In this document: positions 8,978 through 17,835 of the stretch, in pieces | How the letters are laid out: every line of letters begins with the position of its first letter | Numbering within the stretch: the stretch's first letter is position 1 | Assembly (NCBI RefSeq): GCF_965198575.1 | Contig: NZ_OZ240671.1 | Coordinates: 496,001-560,000, forward strand | Direction: 5' to 3' | Source: Lichenicola sp965198575 | GTDB lineage: Bacteria; Pseudomonadota; Alphaproteobacteria; Acetobacterales; Acetobacteraceae | DNA: 64,000 bases | Program-made: the position numbers and the translations under genes | The notes under the pieces: model-generated | What the model was told of the DNA's origin: nothing | Database searches by the model: none | Seen by the model: only the letters and a program-made list of their open reading frames with translations

Positions 8978-9247
8978 ATGTCGATCACTGCAGAGCGCCG
9001 CACGGCGCTCATTGGCGACTACAAGACCGGTGAAGCCGATACCGGCTCGCCCGAGGTGCAGGTTGCCCTGCTCAGCGAGCGGATCACCAACCTGACCGAG
9101 CATCTCAAGACCCACGCGAAGGATTTCCATTCGCGTCGCGGCCTGTTGATGCTGGTCGGCCGCCGCCGCCGCCTGCTCGACTACCTGAAGCGCAAGGACG
9201 GCACGCGCTATCTGGGCCTGATCGCCCGCCTCGGCTTGCGTCGCTAG
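8978..9247 (+). CDS. rpsO: 30S ribosomal protein S15 (uS15)
   Basis: An 89-residue protein of normal length with GSPEVQVALLSERI, LTEHLKTHAKDFHSRRGL and GRRRRLLDYLKRKD, which are the conserved rRNA-binding segments of S15. It is a primary 16S rRNA binder in the central domain of the small subunit. It starts 22 bases after truB and is followed by two hairpins and then pnp. Confidence 0.98.
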   Translation: MSITAERRTALIGDYKTGEADTGSPEVQVALLSERITNLTEHLKTHAKDFHSRRGLLMLVGRRRRLLDYLKRKDGTRYLGLIARLGLRR

Positions 9248-9258
9248 TATAGGGTGTT

Positions 9259-9278
9259 GAGAGGGCGGCTGCCCTCTC
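9259..9278 (+). terminator. Hairpin 1 in rpsO-pnp spacer
   Basis: Eight perfect base pairs (GAGAGGGC against GCCCTCTC) enclose a GGCT loop, 11 bases after the rpsO stop. There is no T-run. It may be a rho-independent-like attenuator, an mRNA 3' stabiliser or a processing site as in the E. coli rpsO-pnp spacer. Confidence 0.6.
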
Positions 9279-9284
9279 ACGGGT

Positions 9285-9301
9285 CCAGGGCAGCGCCCTG
9301 G
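9285..9301 (+). terminator. Hairpin 2 in rpsO-pnp spacer
   Basis: Seven perfect base pairs (CCAGGGC against GCCCTGG) enclose a three-base loop, six bases after the first hairpin. As a tandem pair they are candidates for RNase processing or partial termination ahead of pnp. Confidence 0.5.
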
Positions 9302-9444
9302 CCTGACCTTTAGTACCTAATCAACCAACAAGCCGTAAAACAGCGGCGGGACCGCTCAGCGTTTCAGGCCACATGGGGGCCTCCTCCATGCCGTCCGAGA
9401 CGCTGCCGCCCGCCCTGTCCGGCCCCAAGACAGGGAACACGCTC

Positions 9445-11661
9445 ATGTTCGATTTCTACGCCAAGGAACTGGAGTGGGGCGGCCGCACGCTCCGTCTCGA
9501 GACCGGCAAGATCGCTCGCCAGGCCGATGGCGCCGTCATGATCTATTACGGCGACACCATCGTGCTGTGCACCGCCGTCGGCGCCAAGTCGGTGAAGCCG
9601 GGGCAGGATTTCTTCCCGCTCACCGTGAACTACCAGGAGAAGGCGTTCGCTGCCGGCAAGATCCCGGGTGGCTTCTTCAAGCGCGAGGGCCGTCCGTCCG
9701 AGTTCGAGGTGCTGAGCTCGCGCCTGATCGACCGTCCGCTGCGTCCGCTGTTCCCGAACGGCTTCCGCAACGAGGTCCAGGTGGTGGCGACCGTGCTGAG
9801 CCATGACCTCGAGAACGACCCTGCGATCGTGGCGATGATCGGCTGCTCGGCCGCGCTGACGCTGTCCGGCATCCCGTTCTTCGGCCCGATCGCCGGCTGC
9901 CGCGTGGGCTACGCGAACGGCGAGTACGTGCTGAACCCGACGATCGCCGAGACCAAGGAGAGCCAGCTCGACCTGGTGCTCGCCGGCACCGCCGAGGGCG
10001 TGCTGATGGTCGAGAGCGAGGCGCACGAGCTCTCCGAGGAGATCATGCTGGGTGCCGTGACGTTCGGTCATGCCGCGTTCCAGCCGGTGATCGATGCGAT
10101 CATCGCGCTTGCCGAGCATGCCGCGAAGGCGCCGTGGACGCTGCCGGAGCCGAGCGAAGAGGAGACCACCCTCAAGACCCGCATCGACGCGCTTGGCCGG
10201 GCCAGCGTTGCCGAGGCCTACAAGGAGCAGGTCAAGCAGGCCCGCTACGAGAAGGTCGGCGCTGCCAAGAAGGCGATCGTCGAGGCGCTGAAGGCCGAGG
10301 GCCTGGACGCCGACAAGGCGAAGCCGATGCTGAAGGACCTGGAAGCCGACGTGGTGCGTGGTGCGGTGCTGGATACCGGCCTGCGCATCGATGGCCGCGA
10401 CACCCGCACCGTCCGCCAGATCGTGTCCGAGGTCGGCATCCTTCCGCGCGCGCATGGATCGGCGCTGTTCACCCGTGGCGAGACCCAGGCCCTGGTGGTG
10501 ACCACGCTCGGCACCGGCCAGGACGAGCAGGTGATCGACGCGCTCGAGGGCGAGTATCGCTCCAACTTCATGCTGCACTACAACTTCCCTCCGTATTCCG
10601 TTGGTGAAGCTGGCCGTATGGGCAGCCCGGGCCGTCGCGAGATCGGCCATGGCAAGCTGGCATGGCGCGCCCTGCGTCCGCTGCTGCCGAGCAAGGAGGC
10701 GTTCCCCTACACCGTGCGCGTGGTGTCCGAGATCACCGAGAGCAACGGCTCGTCCTCGATGGCGACGGTCTGCGGCACCAGCCTGGCGCTGATGGATGCG
10801 GGCGTGCCGTTGAAGCGCCCCGTGGCGGGCATCGCCATGGGCCTGATCAAGGAGGATCGCGGGTTCGCCGTGCTGTCCGACATCCTCGGCGACGAGGATC
10901 ATCTCGGCGACATGGACTTCAAGGTGGCCGGCACCGAGGCGGGCGTCACCTCGCTGCAGATGGACATCAAGATCACCTCGATCACGCCTGAGATCATGAA
11001 GATCGCGCTCGACCAGGCGCGTGAGGGCCGGCTGCACATCCTTGGCGAGATGGCCAAGGCGCTGACCGAGAACCGTGACGGCGTATCCTCGACGGCGCCG
11101 AAGATCACCGTGATCACGGTGCCGAAGGAGAAGATCCGGGACGTCATCGGCACCGGCGGCAAGGTGATCCGCGAGATCGTCGAGTTCTCCGGCGCCAAGA
11201 TCGACATCGGTGATGACGGCACGATCAAGATCGCAGCGTCGTCGGACGAGCAGGCGCAGAAGGCGATCAGCCGGATCCGCGGCATCGTCGCCGAGCCGGA
11301 GCTGGGCGCGATCTATGACGGCAAGGTGGTCAAGACCGCCGATTTCGGTGCGTTCGTGAACTTCCTCGGCGCTCGTGACGGGCTGGTGCACATCTCCGAG
11401 CTGGCCCAGGGCCGCGTCTCCAAGACGACCGACGTGGTCAATAATGGCGACTCCGTGAAGGTGAAGGTCATGGGCTTCGATGACCGCGGCAAGGTGAAGC
11501 TGTCGATGCGTGTGGTCGACCAGGCCACCGGTGCCGACATCAGCGAGAGCGTCGGCGCCAAGGCCGGCGGTGGCCGCGACGAGGGCGGCGAAGGTGGCGG
11601 CCGGCGTGACGATCGTCCGCGTGGACCGCGCCCGGAGCGTCGCAACGACGCTGCCGACTGA
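9445..11661 (+). CDS. pnp: Polyribonucleotide nucleotidyltransferase (PNPase)
   Basis: The 738-residue enzyme degrades RNA 3' to 5' by phosphorolysis. Two RNase-PH-like domains flank a helical linker, followed by a KH domain (segment VIGTGGKVIREI) and an S1 domain (IYDGKVVKTADFGAFVNF). The second core keeps SNGSSSMATVCG and the DILGDEDHLGDMDFKVAG segment. The tail is a Gly/Arg/Asp-rich stretch ending in the stop. I use the ATG at 9445 (MFDFYAKELEW), the family's usual N-terminus, rather than the in-frame ATG at 9373, which would add 24 unrelated residues. It follows rpsO. Confidence 0.97.
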   Translation: MFDFYAKELEWGGRTLRLETGKIARQADGAVMIYYGDTIVLCTAVGAKSVKPGQDFFPLTVNYQEKAFAAGKIPGGFFKREGRPSEFEVLSSRLIDRPLRPLFPNGFRNEVQVVATVLSHDLENDPAIVAMIGCSAALTLSGIPFFGPIAGCRVGYANGEYVLNPTIAETKESQLDLVLAGTAEGVLMVESEAHELSEEIMLGAVTFGHAAFQPVIDAIIALAEHAAKAPWTLPEPSEEETTLKTRIDALGRASVAEAYKEQVKQARYEKVGAAKKAIVEALKAEGLDADKAKPMLKDLEADVVRGAVLDTGLRIDGRDTRTVRQIVSEVGILPRAHGSALFTRGETQALVVTTLGTGQDEQVIDALEGEYRSNFMLHYNFPPYSVGEAGRMGSPGRREIGHGKLAWRALRPLLPSKEAFPYTVRVVSEITESNGSSSMATVCGTSLALMDAGVPLKRPVAGIAMGLIKEDRGFAVLSDILGDEDHLGDMDFKVAGTEAGVTSLQMDIKITSITPEIMKIALDQAREGRLHILGEMAKALTENRDGVSSTAPKITVITVPKEKIRDVIGTGGKVIREIVEFSGAKIDIGDDGTIKIAASSDEQAQKAISRIRGIVAEPELGAIYDGKVVKTADFGAFVNFLGARDGLVHISELAQGRVSKTTDVVNNGDSVKVKVMGFDDRGKVKLSMRVVDQATGADISESVGAKAGGGRDEGGEGGGRRDDRPRGPRPERRNDAAD

Positions 11662-11783
11662 GGTCGCTGACAGACTTCGTTATAGGTCCGGGCTTGCGCG
11701 CCCGGGCCATACCTACGATGTCTGGCAACAATTCGAGACTCTTCCGGGTCCGGGCAACGTCCTGAAGGCGATCACGGCTGGCG

Positions 11784-13196
11784 ATGAAGACAATCAATGC
11801 GATCCGGATGGGGGGAGCCGAGCTCCTGCCTCTGGTCGAAGGCGGCAAGGGCGTGTCGGTCTCGACCGGGGTCTGCTCCGGTCATTGGGCGGCCGCCGGC
11901 GGTGCCGGCACCATCAGCGTGGTCAACGCCGACAGCTACGACGACCAGGGCCGGATCATCCCGCAGCTTTATACCGGCCGTACCCGTCGCGAGCGGCATG
12001 AAGAGATGGTGAATTTTGCGATCGCCGGCGGCATCAGCCAGGCGCAGCAGGCGCACGAGCTGGCCGGCGGGCGTGGCCGGCTGCATGCCAACATCCTGTG
12101 GGAGATGGGGGCGGCCGAGCGGGTCATCACCGGCGTGCTGGAAGGTGCGCGTGGACTGATCCAGGGCCTCACCTGCGGCGCCGGGATGCCCTATCGGCTG
12201 TCCGACATCGCCGCCCGCTTCGGCGTGCATTACTACCCGATCGTGTCGTCCGCGCGCGCCTTCAGCGCACTGTGGAAGCGTGCGTACTCGAAGACCGCGG
12301 AGCTGCTCGGCGGCGTGGTGTACGAGGATCCGTGGCTCGCCGGCGGCCATAACGGCCTGTCCAACAGCGAGTCGCCGGACAAGCCGGAGCCGCCGCTCGG
12401 GCGCGTGCTCGAGCTGCGCCGGCTGATGCGCACCTTCGGCCTCGGCGACACCCCGATCATCATGGCCGGCGGCGTCTGGTGGCTGGAGGAGTGGGAGGAC
12501 TGGATCGACAATCCCGATCTCGGCCCGATCGCCTTCCAGTTCGGCACCCGGCCGTTGCTGACCCGGGAAAGCCCCATTCCCGAAGCCTGGAAGCAGCGCC
12601 TGACCCGGCTGCAGGAAGGCGACATCTACCTCAACAAATTCAGCCCGACCGGCTTCTACTCCTCGGCGGTCAGCAACGAGTTCCTGCGCGACCTCAAGGG
12701 GCGCAGCGAGCGGCAGGTGGCGTTCAGCACCGAGCTGGTGGGTGACCATGTGGCGCCGTACTATATCGGCGGCCGCCGCCTGGTGTTCCTGACCGGTCCC
12801 GACCTGGAGCGCGCCGGCGCCTGGGAACGCGAGGGCTACACCGAGGCGCTGCGCACCCCGGACTCGACGCTGGTGTTCGAGACCCGGGCCGAAGCGGCAC
12901 AGATCACCGCCGACCAGATCGCCTGCATGGGCTGCCTGTCGGAGTGCCGGTTCTCCAGCTGGAGCCAGAAGGCGCCGAGCTACAGCAACGGCCACAAGGC
13001 GGACCCCCGCTCGTTCTGCATCCAGAAGACGCTGCAGAGCATCAGCCACGCCGCCGACGACGACATCGAGGCGACCGAGCGGAACCTGATGTTCAGCGGT
13101 CACAACGCCTACCGCTTCGCAACGGACCCGTTCTATTCCAACGGGTTCGTGCCGTCGGTGAAGCAGCTGGTCGAGCGGATCCTGACCGGGCGCTAG
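11784..13196 (+). CDS. NAD(P)H-dependent flavin oxidoreductase, nitronate monooxygenase family
   Basis: This 470-residue protein has the TIM-barrel pattern of 2-nitropropane dioxygenase-type flavoenzymes: MGGAELLPLVEGGKGVSVST at the start, GLTCGAGMPYRLSDIA, PIIMAGGVWW, and GPIAFQFGTRPLLT for FMN phosphate binding. A C-terminal ACMGCLSECRFSSW stretch with three cysteines marks the long subfamily common in alphaproteobacteria. Members oxidise alkyl nitronates or act as FMN-dependent reductases; the substrate here is unknown. It stands 122 bases after pnp, probably as its own unit. Confidence 0.85.
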   Translation: MKTINAIRMGGAELLPLVEGGKGVSVSTGVCSGHWAAAGGAGTISVVNADSYDDQGRIIPQLYTGRTRRERHEEMVNFAIAGGISQAQQAHELAGGRGRLHANILWEMGAAERVITGVLEGARGLIQGLTCGAGMPYRLSDIAARFGVHYYPIVSSARAFSALWKRAYSKTAELLGGVVYEDPWLAGGHNGLSNSESPDKPEPPLGRVLELRRLMRTFGLGDTPIIMAGGVWWLEEWEDWIDNPDLGPIAFQFGTRPLLTRESPIPEAWKQRLTRLQEGDIYLNKFSPTGFYSSAVSNEFLRDLKGRSERQVAFSTELVGDHVAPYYIGGRRLVFLTGPDLERAGAWEREGYTEALRTPDSTLVFETRAEAAQITADQIACMGCLSECRFSSWSQKAPSYSNGHKADPRSFCIQKTLQSISHAADDDIEATERNLMFSGHNAYRFATDPFYSNGFVPSVKQLVERILTGR

Positions 13197-13210
13197 GCAG
13201 ACCCACCACC

Positions 13211-14602
13211 ATGCGGCGGGATGGTATTGGCCCCGCCGCCACCTGGGTGATCTGCCTGCTGGCCCTGGCCGCTTACGGCCTCAAGATCGAGGGCGGCTAT
13301 TGGCTCTCCGACGAATATTATGTCGGGTGGGTGGAGCACCTCAGCTGGTTCGCTTCGCTCCGGGGCCGGATGCTGCACTGGAGCCCGCGACCGGTTGCCG
13401 AGCTGGTGACCGCCTGCTACCTCTGGCTGGCATACGCGGCCGGGCATGCGCTGATCGTTCCGCTGCTGGCGATCAGCTGGGCCGGCACCATCGGGCTCGT
13501 CGCCGGCATCGGCGCCAGGGCCGGCGAGCATCGGCCGTGGCTGTTGGCCGTCATGCTGTTCGTCGCCTTGCTGATGATCGGGCAGCCGGTCGAGTTCTTC
13601 TACTGGCCGATGGCGACGATCGCGTACCTGACCGCCTGGGCCGGGCTGGCCGCGGCCACCCTGCTGCTGCGCAACGACACCCGGGCGTTCGTCATGCTGC
13701 CGGCCCTGCTGGTGCTGGCGGCATTCTCCACCGAGATGGCGGCGATCGTGGTGCTGCCCTGCTCGGCCGCGATGATCGCCCTGGCCGCCTGCCGCCGTGC
13801 GCAACGAGGCGGCATCCTGGCCTGGCTTGCGCCACTCGCCGCGTCCGCAACCGTGTGCCTGCTGGTCAGCCACGGGCGGATGGCCGGGATGAGCGAGATC
13901 ATGGACCGGAGCAGCCGGATGGCCGGAAACTGGCCGCGTGATCTCGTGGCCGCCACTGCGCCGTTCCTGCGTGATCTGGCGAGTGTCGACGGCATGGCGC
14001 TGCTGCCGGGCCTGATCGTCAAGCTGGCGATCCTGGCCATGCTGCCGCCGGCAGCGACGGTGCGGCAGCACGCAGCCGGGGCGCACTACCGCCTCGCCAT
14101 ATGGGTCGCCTGCCTGTTGCTGGCGGCCTATGCCTCGATCGTGCTGGCGCTGCACCAGTTCGGCACCGTGTGCTGCGTCCGCCACGCGACCATGCGCCAA
14201 GGGATGTATCTGCTGGCCGCACTCGGACTGGTGTCGCTGTCGCCGGTCGCCATCCCGGCCCGGCTGCGCTGGCCGATCCTGGCGGCCGGCTTTGCCACCC
14301 TGCTCGTTGTGCGGGCCCCCGCACTGCGCGCCGACCTGGCCCTGCTGCCGGCGCAGATGACCGCCCGCCAGGCGACCTGGAAATCCGGCCGCCTGCCAGG
14401 CGACACGATGACGCTCATCGTGCCGCCGGCCGGGCCTCTATCCGGCGGCCCGTCCTGGGCGGCGCAGACGGTGTGCATCCCTGCAGGGAGGCAGGCCGGG
14501 TATGGACTCGAGGGAGTCGCTGCGTTCTTCGGCAAGCGGGTCGTCGACGTGAGGCCATGGAGCCAGCGCACATCCCCCGGTCGCGCCGGCTGCGTGCCCT
14601 AG
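13211..14602 (+). CDS. Polytopic membrane protein of unknown function
   Basis: A 463-residue protein with about eleven hydrophobic segments, for example AATWVICLLALAAYGLKI at the N-terminus and WPILAAGFATLLVVRA near residue 360. A soluble C-terminal part of about 90 residues follows. The ATG lies 14 bases after the flavin oxidoreductase stop, so co-transcription is possible. An aromatic GYWLSDEYYVGW loop after the first segment resembles the first periplasmic loop of GT-C-like or DUF6056-like polytopic proteins, but no catalytic motif is secure. I do not assign a function. Confidence 0.75.
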   Translation: MRRDGIGPAATWVICLLALAAYGLKIEGGYWLSDEYYVGWVEHLSWFASLRGRMLHWSPRPVAELVTACYLWLAYAAGHALIVPLLAISWAGTIGLVAGIGARAGEHRPWLLAVMLFVALLMIGQPVEFFYWPMATIAYLTAWAGLAAATLLLRNDTRAFVMLPALLVLAAFSTEMAAIVVLPCSAAMIALAACRRAQRGGILAWLAPLAASATVCLLVSHGRMAGMSEIMDRSSRMAGNWPRDLVAATAPFLRDLASVDGMALLPGLIVKLAILAMLPPAATVRQHAAGAHYRLAIWVACLLLAAYASIVLALHQFGTVCCVRHATMRQGMYLLAALGLVSLSPVAIPARLRWPILAAGFATLLVVRAPALRADLALLPAQMTARQATWKSGRLPGDTMTLIVPPAGPLSGGPSWAAQTVCIPAGRQAGYGLEGVAAFFGKRVVDVRPWSQRTSPGRAGCVP

Positions 14603-14618
14603 GGGAGCCGGCCGCCGG

Positions 14619-15263
14619 TTACTGAGCCGGCAGGCAGGCGTCGCGGAACTGGGCGAACGCGCGGGCACGGTGGCTGATCGCGTTCTTTTCGCTCTCCAGC
14701 ATTTCGGCAAAGCTGCGCGCCTCGCCGTTCGGGACGAACACCGGATCGTAGCCATGCCCGCCGGTGCCACGCGGCGGCCACACGAACTGGCCGTTGATCC
14801 GGCCCTCGAAGACCACGTCGCGACCGTCCGGAAACGCCAGGCAGAGCACCGACACGAACCAGGCATGCGCGTCATCGCTCCCGGACGCCTGGAGGTCGTC
14901 ATGCACGCGCTGCATCGCCACGCCGAAATCCCGCGCAGGGCCCGCCCATCGCGCCGAGAAGATCCCGGGCGCCCCATCCAGGGCCTCCACGCAAAAGCCG
15001 GAATCGTCCGCAAGCGCCGGAAGTCCGGACGCACCCGCGGCCGCGTGGGCCTTGAGGCGGGCGTTGCCGGTGAAGCTGTCCTCGGTCTCCTCGGGCTCGG
15101 GCAGGTCGAGATCGGCGGCCGACACCAGGGTCACGCCGTGCTCGGCCAGCATTGCCGCGAATTCGGCCAGCTTGCCCGGATTGTGGCTGGCCAGCACAAG
15201 CCGGTCGCCATGCGCCAAGCGGGGCGCCAAGCGGGGCGCCAGGCGGGGGGTGTCGTCACTCAT
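14619..15263 (-). CDS. rdgB: Non-canonical purine NTP pyrophosphatase (RdgB/HAM1)
   Basis: The 214-residue protein has LASHNPGKLAEF, the SFTGNARLKA segment, LADDSGFCVEALDGAPGIFSA and GYDPVF, the HAM1 signature. It hydrolyses ITP, dITP and XTP to the monophosphate and keeps deaminated purines out of nucleic acids. Its ATG overlaps the rph stop by four bases (ATGA), so the two are translated together; rph-rdgB is a frequent pair. Unusually, the N-terminus carries a near-perfect repeat (RLAP RLAP RLAH) encoded by three 12-bp units. Confidence 0.95.
   Translation of the reverse strand: MSDDTPRLAPRLAPRLAHGDRLVLASHNPGKLAEFAAMLAEHGVTLVSAADLDLPEPEETEDSFTGNARLKAHAAAGASGLPALADDSGFCVEALDGAPGIFSARWAGPARDFGVAMQRVHDDLQASGSDDAHAWFVSVLCLAFPDGRDVVFEGRINGQFVWPPRGTGGHGYDPVFVPNGEARSFAEMLESEKNAISHRARAFAQFRDACLPAQ
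15212..15249. repeat. 12-bp tandem repeat (3 units) inside rdgB start
   Basis: Three copies of a GCCAAGCGGGGC-type unit, the last with one change, encode R-L-A-P repeats at rdgB residues 7-18. Copy-number change by slippage would stay in frame because the unit is 12 bases. Confidence 0.75.
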
Positions 15264-16000
15264 TCAATCGAACTCCTGCCGGTTGCGTCCGCCACCGCCG
15301 CGCGCTGCATCTCGAACAATGTCGCCGTGCCGAGCCGCGCCAGCCGCATGAGCTCGAGGAACTGCGGCTCATCGAACGGCGCCTGTTCGGCCGTCGCCTG
15401 GATCTCGACGATGCCACCCGCCTCGGTCAGCACGAAGTTGGCATCGGCGTGCGCGGCACTGTCCTCGGCGTAATCGAGATCGAGCAGCGCGCCCGCCTCG
15501 CCCAGGCCGCAGGACACCGCCGCCACCTGGCCGGTCAGTGGCACCGCGGCCAGCACGCGCTTGCCCACCAGCGTATGCAGCGCCAGGCTCAGCGCGACCC
15601 AGGCGCCGGTGATCGCGGCGCAGCGGGTGCCACCATCGGCATTCAGCACGTCGCAATCGACGGTGATGCTCATCTCGCCCATCGCCTTGCGGTCGACCAC
15701 GGCGCGCAGGCTGCGGCCGATCAGGCGCTGGATCTCCTGGCTGCGGCCGGACTGCTTGCCCCGCGCCGCCTCGCGTTCGCCGCGCTTGTGGGTGGCGCGT
15801 GGCAGCATGCCGTACTCCGCGGTCACCCAACCCAGACCCTGGCCGCGCAGGAATGGCGGCACCCGGGATTCGACGCTCGCCGCGCACAGCACCTCTGTGC
15901 CGCCCATGCGGATCAGTACGGAGCCTTCGGCATGGTGGGCGAAGCCGGGCTCGATGGAGACCGGACGAATGGCGTCGGCGGCGCGGCCGGATGGGCGCAC
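15260..16000 (-). CDS. rph: Ribonuclease PH
   Basis: A phosphorolytic exoribonuclease that trims tRNA 3' ends. It shows RPSGRAADAIRPVSIEPGF, ASVESRVPPFLRG, AEYGMLPRATHKR and RLIGRSLRAV, all conserved in RNase PH. I start it at GTG 16000 because GAGGAG lies seven bases ahead and the product begins VRPSGR as in the family. This gives 246 residues, close to the usual 238-240. An ATG at 16027 in the same frame would add nine extra residues. It overlaps rdgB and is divergent from hrcA. Confidence 0.95.
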   Translation of the reverse strand: MRPSGRAADAIRPVSIEPGFAHHAEGSVLIRMGGTEVLCAASVESRVPPFLRGQGLGWVTAEYGMLPRATHKRGEREAARGKQSGRSQEIQRLIGRSLRAVVDRKAMGEMSITVDCDVLNADGGTRCAAITGAWVALSLALHTLVGKRVLAAVPLTGQVAAVSCGLGEAGALLDLDYAEDSAAHADANFVLTEAGGIVEIQATAEQAPFDEPQFLELMRLARLGTATLFEMQRAAVADATGRSSIE

Positions 16001-16156
16001 GGGCAGTCTCCTCGGCAGCGGATGCATGTGGGTGCAGATAGCCCGACCCGGTGTCGTGGCGCCAGATGCGGCGCCAGAACGGCTCAGACGGATGCCACGC
16101 GTGTTTGTGTTGTGTTGTTGCGCGCAGGTTCATACGTTGTTCGGCGTGGAGCCTGC

Positions 16157-17227
16157 ATGATCGATCGACCAATTCCGCTTCAGCGGCCAGTTTTGCCGCC
16201 TGGGCTGGACCCGCGCGCCGCCTCGATTCTCCGCGAGATCGTCGAGCAGTATGTCGAGACCGGGGACCCGGTCGGAAGCCGCACTCTCTCGCGCAGGCTG
16301 CCGCAGCCGCTTTCGCCGGCCACCATCCGCAACGTGATGGCCGACCTGACCGAAGCCGGGCTGCTGTTCGCGCCGCACACCTCGGCCGGCCGGATGCCGA
16401 CCGAAAAGGGCATGCGCCTGTTCGTCGACGGGCTGCTGCAGTTCGGCAACCTCTCCGACGACGAGCGTGAGACCATCGTGCGCACGCTCGAGACCCGCGG
16501 CCGGTCGCTGCAGGACACGCTGGCGGACGCGTCGGCTATGCTGTCGGGCCTGTCGTCGGCGGCGGGCCTGGTGCTGGCGCCGAAGAGCGACGGCCAGATC
16601 AAGCATATCGAGTTCGTCGCACTGGGCTCCGGGCGTGCGCTGGTGATCCTGGTCGGCACCGATGGCCAGGTCGAGAACCGGGTGATCGAGACGCCGCCGG
16701 GCCTGCCGCCCTCCTCGCTCGTCGAGGCGGGGAACTACCTGAACGCCAGGCTGCGCGGCCTGTCGCTGGCCGAGCTGCGGCTGCACGTCGACAGCGAGAT
16801 GGCGGCCAACCAGACCGAGCTCGACCAGCTGGCGGCGGGTGTGGTGGAGAGCGGGCTGGCGATCTGGGGTGGCGAGGGCCGCGGCGGCGCGCTGTTCCTG
16901 CGCGGCCAGTCGCGGCTGCTCTCGGACGTGACCCAACTCGAACGGCTGTCGACGATCCAGGCTCTGTTCGACCGGCTGGAGACGCAGGAGACGATGCTCC
17001 GGCTGCTGGACCTCGCCGAACAGAGCGACGGCGTGCGGATCTTCATCGGCGCCGAGAGCGGGCTGTTCGGGGCGTCCGGGATTTCCATGGTGGTGGCGCC
17101 GGCGCGCAACGAGAGCAACCGGATCGTCGGCGCGATCGGCGTGATCGGCCCGCAGCGGCTGAATTACGGCCGCATCATCCCGGTGGTGGATTACACGGCT
17201 CGCGTGATCGGCCGCCTGCTCGGCTGA
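16157..17227 (+). CDS. hrcA: Heat-inducible transcription repressor HrcA
   Basis: The 356-residue protein starts with a winged-helix segment (ASILREIVEQYVETGDPVGSR, LSPATIRNVMADL, LLFAPHTSAGRMPTEKGMRLFVD), then the GAF-like HrcA core, ending GPQRLNYGRIIPVVDYTA. It represses chaperone operons by binding CIRCE and needs GroEL for activity. No CIRCE inverted repeat is visible in the 156-base gap to rph, so it is not obviously autoregulated through that site. grpE or dnaK, often next to hrcA, are absent here. Confidence 0.96.
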   Translation: MIDRPIPLQRPVLPPGLDPRAASILREIVEQYVETGDPVGSRTLSRRLPQPLSPATIRNVMADLTEAGLLFAPHTSAGRMPTEKGMRLFVDGLLQFGNLSDDERETIVRTLETRGRSLQDTLADASAMLSGLSSAAGLVLAPKSDGQIKHIEFVALGSGRALVILVGTDGQVENRVIETPPGLPPSSLVEAGNYLNARLRGLSLAELRLHVDSEMAANQTELDQLAAGVVESGLAIWGGEGRGGALFLRGQSRLLSDVTQLERLSTIQALFDRLETQETMLRLLDLAEQSDGVRIFIGAESGLFGASGISMVVAPARNESNRIVGAIGVIGPQRLNYGRIIPVVDYTARVIGRLLG

Positions 17228-17251
17228 CCGGGGTCGGTGTGCCGCCGCAAG

Positions 17252-17508
17252 CGTGATACCGGCACTGGATGACCTCGATGCGCTGGTCTTCGCCTTGCCG
17301 TCCGGGGGCGCGATAGACCGACCGGTGTCCCCCGGTAATCCGACGCGACCACAACCCCGACAAATATCGCTTCAGGGCTTCCGGCTTGCCGGTCCCGTTG
17401 ACGCACATCCACGATCAACTCGTTCAGCCCGTAATGACGGGTCGGCTTGGCCTCGACCCGGTGCAGATCGTCTTTCCAGCCGTCATTGCTGAAGTGGACC
17501 CTCACCAA
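17252..17508 (-). pseudogene. YoeB-type toxin, frameshifted
   Basis: From the ATG at 17508 the frame reads VHFSNDGWKDDLHR then GLNELIVDV, the first half of a YoeB mRNA interferase. The second half, GTGKPEALKRYLSGLWSRRITGGHRSVYR followed by VIQCRYH, lies in another frame ending near 17252. Compared with the YoeB pattern, a few residues are missing at the junction (the TPF step), so a short deletion with frameshift is likely. In the first frame the product continues into unrelated residues. The RRIT and RYH catalytic neighbourhood is still readable, but the usual TEEHR Glu is Gly. The ATG overlaps the end of the antitoxin by seven bases. Confidence 0.75.
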
Positions 17509-17765
17509 CCGCGCGAAACCAGTTCATGCTCGGTGCCGCTGTCGGCATCGAACTTCCGAATGCCGCTCAGCAGCCGCCTGGCATCGGCCGTGCTGCTGAG
17601 CCGATGCACGGTTTCCTGCCAGCCGGCGCATGCCTCCTCGGAGATCATCACCACGTTGCCCTCGCCGACCCGGCGCGTGACCACGAACGGCGCCGGGGTT
17701 TCGACCGCCTCGTCCAGGGTGCGCAACGGGTTCTGCCGACGCTCGGTGGAGAACACATGCGCCAT
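17502..17765 (-). CDS. YefM/Phd-type antitoxin, orphaned
   Basis: An intact 87-residue frame with the YefM pattern: FSTERRQNPLRTLDEAVE, PFVVTRR, NVVMISEEACAGWQETVHRL, then SSTADARRLLSGIRK. It would bind its own promoter and neutralise a YoeB toxin. The partner directly downstream is frameshifted, so this antitoxin looks orphaned; it may still repress its promoter or cross-protect against related toxins. I start it at ATG 17765; the open frame further upstream is antisense of the aldo/keto reductase gene region and has no family match. Confidence 0.8.
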   Translation of the reverse strand: MAHVFSTERRQNPLRTLDEAVETPAPFVVTRRVGEGNVVMISEEACAGWQETVHRLSSTADARRLLSGIRKFDADSGTEHELVSRGW

Positions 17766-17835
17766 GAAGCACCGCCAGCCGACGGGCTGGCACACACCGG
17801 TACAGAAGTCAGTGCCAACCCGTCGGATGGCGCCC

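Noticed and set aside
16001..16156. CIRCE element between rph and hrcA
   Set aside because: No TTAGCACTC/GAGTGCTAA inverted repeat is present.
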